NCBI GenBank assembly: GCA_031844405.1
Contig: JAUZVC010000003.1
Location: 372,001-436,000, forward strand
DNA from: Knoellia sp031844405
GTDB taxonomy: Bacteria > Actinomycetota > Actinomycetes > Actinomycetales > Dermatophilaceae
Direction: 5' to 3'
Length of the DNA: 64,000 nt
Shown in pieces: positions 61,146 to 64,000 of the stretch (its first letter is position 1; the number at the start of each line of letters is the position of its first letter). The position numbers and the translations under genes were made by a program. A model generated the notes under the pieces. The model was not told the origin of the DNA and did not search any database. It saw only the letters and a list, made by a program, of their open reading frames with translations.

Positions 61146-64000
61146 TCAGGCTGCGCTCTCGGCGCCGGGGGCGGACACCGCGACGGTGCTGCCGCTCGCC
61201 GTCTTGCGCACGACGAGCTGGCTCGTGATCCGGCTGCGCAGCTCGCCGACGTGCGAGACCACGCCGACGGCCCGTCCTCCTTCACGGAGCGAGTCGAGGA
61301 CGGTGATGACCTGCTCGAGGCTCTCGTCGTCGAGGGTGCCGAACCCCTCGTCCACGAAGAGGGTCCCGAGGTCGAAGCCACCGGACTCCTCACGCACCGC
61401 GTCGGCGAGGCCGAGCGCCAGGGCGAGCGAGGCCATGAAGGCCTCCCCGCCGGAGAGCGTCGACGTCTCGCGGGTCACGCCGGTCCACTGGTCGAGGACG
61501 CGCAGCCCGAGCCCGCTGCGTGCGCCGCGTGCCGCGAGCCGGTCGGAGTGCTCGAGCCGGTAGCGTCCGTCGCCCATGACGCGCAGCCGCTCGTTGGCCA
61601 GCTGCGCCACCTTCTCGAGCCGCGCGGCGAGGACGTAGGAGGTGAGGCGCATCCTCAGGGTGTTGTTGACGCCACCGCCGGCAAAGGTGTCAGCCAGGTC
61701 CTTGACCCGGTGGTGGCGCTCGAGCACGGGTCCGGCGGCGTCGAGGCCGGCGGTGAGGCTCGCCCGCACCGACGCGAAGGACTTCGCGGCGGAGGTCACC
61801 CCGGTCTGGAGCGCCTGGGCCTCGAGCAGCGCCGTGCGGGCGTGCTGTGCGGCTGCGACGACGAGGTCGAGGTCGGGCCCGGGTGCGGCCTCAGCCGCCT
61901 GCACGTCCGGGTCGTCCAGGACGGCCCGGGCGGCCGACCGGGCGCGGTCGTGGTCGCGGACCCGGTCACCGAGGCGCTCGAGGACGGACGGGGCGACGAG
62001 CGCGCGTCGGGCGTCCTCCACGGACTCGAAGCCGGCCTCGATGGCGGCGGCGGTGGCGGCCCCCACGGCCTCCTCGTGGCGCGCGACGGCCGTGGTGTGG
62101 CGTTCGACGGCCTCGGCCCAGGCCGTGACCTCGTCGACGAGCCGGCGGTGACGCTGCGCGGTCACCTCGGCCGGCGGCGCCTCACCCGGGGCGTCCGATT
62201 CCCGGGTTGCCACGTGCGGGTGGCTCATGCACGGGCAGGCGGCGTGCGACTGGGTGAGCTGCGACATCGCGGCGTCGTCGGCCGCTTGTGCCTTGGTCGC
62301 CTGCTCGACGAGGGTCGTCGCCTGGGCGAGCGCGCGGCCGGCTGCGGCGACGGCCTCGTCGATCCGGGCGACCTCGGCCCGAGCGGCGGTGAGGGCGCGC
62401 TCGTGCCGTGCCCGTGCGCCGGCTGCCCGACGGAGGTCGTCCCGCCGCTGGTCGGCCGATGCGACCATCTCCGCCTCGGCCTCGAGGTCGAGCTCACGGG
62501 GCGACTCGATGCCGAGGGTCTCGAGTGCGTCGGCGAGGAGGGCTCGAGCGCTGGCGGCCGCGGACTCCGCCCGCTGGTGCTTGGCGACGAGGGTCGAGTG
62601 ACGGAGGCGAGCCGCCTCGAGCTCCTCCGCGGTGACGCGGGCTGAGCCGGTCGCCGGGGCCGGGTGGTCGTGCGACCCGCAGACGGGGCACGAGTCCCCG
62701 TCGACCAGCCCCTCCGCGAGCTCCGCGGCCATCTGCTCGAGGCGTCGGGCGACGAGGTCCTGCTCGGCGTCGCGGGCGTCCTGGGCTGCCGTGCGCGCGC
62801 CGGCCGCAGCCTCGACGAGCCGAGCGACGGTCGCCTCGTCGGCGACGACCCGCTCCGCCAGGCGCAGCCGCCGTCGTGCGTCGTCGGCCGCGGCCACCGC
62901 ACCATCGAGGGCTGCCGAGGCCTCGACGGCAGCGGCGAGCTCGGTCTCCGCCTCGGCGGCCCGGGCCCGGGCCGCCGTCCGGTCCGCATCCGCCGTCCCG
63001 AGGACCCCGCCGGCGTGCTCGACGGCATGCTGCTGCTCGCGCGCGAGGTCGGCCCGCTCGACCGTCCGGCGCTCGAGCCGGACGAGCTCTCGCAGCGTGT
63101 CGTCGTGGGCGACGAGCTCGGCCAGCACGATGGCCGGGTCGGTGGCCCCGGCGACGCGGGACCGCACCCGTGCCGTGGTCTGCTCGGCGAGGGCCGCCAG
63201 CCGCTGGGCGTCGGCCTCGGCGCGAAGCACGGCCTCGAGGTGACCCCGCACGCCCGCTGCCCGGCGTCCTTCGTCGTGGGCGGTCCGCACGGCGGCGATG
63301 TCGTCGTCCGCCGCGTCGAGGTCGGCGAGGGCGGTGCGCGCGACCGCGGCACGCGACCGCAGGGCGACGAGGGCACGGGCCCGCTCGGCGGCGCGCGCCG
63401 CGAGGGACTCCTCGCTCACCGCGACGTCGAGCGCGACCATGGCCTCGGAGAGCCGGGCGTCGAGCTCGGCACCGATCGCGTCGAGCCGGGCCCGGATGGC
63501 ATCGGGGGAGTCGTCGACGGCCTGGGGACCAGCACTGCCTGCGACGGTCGCCTCTGCGGTCGTCCCGCCCGCCATGGGGGTGTCCTCCGCGAGGTCGTCG
63601 CCCCCTGCCACGCCGTCGTTCTCGGCGAAGCCGCTGGCTGCGACGACGTCGGCCAGCCGGGCGAGGTCGGTGTCGATGCCGGCGCGGACGGCGGCCACGG
63701 CGGCCTCGCTCGCCCGGCGCTGGTCGACCAGCCACTCCTCGACGTCGGCGAAGCGGGTGATGTCGAAGAGCTTCTCGAGCAGGGCCCGGCGCTCGTCGTC
63801 CTTGGCGGTGAGGAAGGCGGCGAACTCGCCCTGGGGGAGCATCGCGACCTTGGCGAACTGCTCCTTGCCGAGCCCGAGGACGTCGTGGATGACCTCGGCG
63901 GCCTCGTCGTTGCGGGTCGAGAGAACACGCCAGCCCTCGCCCTCCTGCTCGGAGAGGCTCACCGTCGCCGGGCTCTCGATCGTGCCCGTGCCGCGCTTCT
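61146..64000 (-). CDS. sbcC: SbcC/Rad50-type DNA repair ATPase (5' end outside window)
   Basis: Large subunit of the SbcCD nuclease that processes DNA ends and hairpins. The visible part has the N-lobe region GLGKEQFAKVAMLPQGEFAAFL (Q-loop), long coiled coils, a zinc-hook CPVCGSHDHP (about 62668-62697), the ABC signature TLSGGEAFMASLALALG, Walker B TLFVDEGFGTLDDES and VVSHVGELRSRI. The frame is open to base 64000, so the Walker A end is missing. A second Cys/His cluster (CPCMSHPH, about 62219-62242) in the returning coiled coil is unusual. sbcD should lie upstream, outside the window. Confidence 0.95.
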   Translation of the reverse strand, partial: KRGTGTIESPATVSLSEQEGEGWRVLSTRNDEAAEVIHDVLGLGKEQFAKVAMLPQGEFAAFLTAKDDERRALLEKLFDITRFADVEEWLVDQRRASEAAVAAVRAGIDTDLARLADVVAASGFAENDGVAGGDDLAEDTPMAGGTTAEATVAGSAGPQAVDDSPDAIRARLDAIGAELDARLSEAMVALDVAVSEESLAARAAERARALVALRSRAAVARTALADLDAADDDIAAVRTAHDEGRRAAGVRGHLEAVLRAEADAQRLAALAEQTTARVRSRVAGATDPAIVLAELVAHDDTLRELVRLERRTVERADLAREQQHAVEHAGGVLGTADADRTAARARAAEAETELAAAVEASAALDGAVAAADDARRRLRLAERVVADEATVARLVEAAAGARTAAQDARDAEQDLVARRLEQMAAELAEGLVDGDSCPVCGSHDHPAPATGSARVTAEELEAARLRHSTLVAKHQRAESAAASARALLADALETLGIESPRELDLEAEAEMVASADQRRDDLRRAAGARARHERALTAARAEVARIDEAVAAAGRALAQATTLVEQATKAQAADDAAMSQLTQSHAACPCMSHPHVATRESDAPGEAPPAEVTAQRHRRLVDEVTAWAEAVERHTTAVARHEEAVGAATAAAIEAGFESVEDARRALVAPSVLERLGDRVRDHDRARSAARAVLDDPDVQAAEAAPGPDLDLVVAAAQHARTALLEAQALQTGVTSAAKSFASVRASLTAGLDAAGPVLERHHRVKDLADTFAGGGVNNTLRMRLTSYVLAARLEKVAQLANERLRVMGDGRYRLEHSDRLAARGARSGLGLRVLDQWTGVTRETSTLSGGEAFMASLALALGLADAVREESGGFDLGTLFVDEGFGTLDDESLEQVITVLDSLREGGRAVGVVSHVGELRSRITSQLVVRKTASGSTVAVSAPGAESAA

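Overview
The window is dense, very GC-rich DNA with strong G/C third-position codon use, many GTG starts, 4-base start/stop overlaps and no insertion sequence or prophage. Gene order points to an actinobacterium, most likely Micrococcales (an Intrasporangiaceae-like organism is my inference). Blocks resembling mycobacterial chromosomes include xerD-parA-scpA-scpB-rluB-(tyrA)-cmk-der and pgsA-DUF881-sbp-DUF881-gcvH-garA-merR-bifunctional nuclease-merR-gcvP. I treat it as chromosome.

Layout. 1-2.6 kb (minus): fdhD (3' end just outside the window), kynureninase and a GNAT acetyltransferase. 2.8-9.0 kb (plus): an arabinan/oligosaccharide operon with a binding lipoprotein, two permeases and two GH43 glycosidases, but no ATPase or regulator. 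9.1-15.1 kb: a small acidic protein, a LuxR-type regulator and a large secreted metalloprotease. 15.2-25.6 kb: pdxT, yebC, ruvCAB with an SOS box, yajC-secD-secF, apt and rel. 25.6-28.6 kb: a 0.4-kb intergenic region with two inverted palindromic elements, then DUF349 and cyclophilin genes on the minus strand. 28.6-42 kb: MBL hydrolase, hisS, ald, xerD, parA, scpAB, rluB, tyrA, cmk, a secreted EEP-fold protein, plsC and der.

42.1-48.8 kb is a tightly packed five-gene module: stand-alone receiver domain, membrane HEAT-repeat protein, family-2 glycosyltransferase, CHASE3/GAF histidine kinase and a lipoprotein glycoside hydrolase. It looks like an exopolysaccharide synthase system with its own two-component control. 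It ends at a strong hairpin facing a tRNA-Pro gene. 49.1-51.9 kb (minus) holds a phospholipase-D-like protein and a MalY/PatB-type C-S lyase. 51.9-61 kb is the conserved pgsA-to-gcvP block, with a glycine riboswitch before gcvP. 61.1-64 kb is sbcC, cut by the window edge.

The most unusual signals are outside the genes. (1) GGCATAC/GTATGCC, core ACGGCATAC, occurs 34 times by my hand count, 17 per orientation, in several codon frames and using otherwise avoided codons; the pattern resembles a DNA uptake or other genome-architecture sequence. (2) Two related palindromic elements between rel and the DUF349 gene have compensating arm changes. (3) Tandem palindromes with compensating changes lie between secD and secF. 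(4) Many promoters have a TANNNT -10 box 6-8 bases before the start codon, implying frequent leaderless mRNAs.
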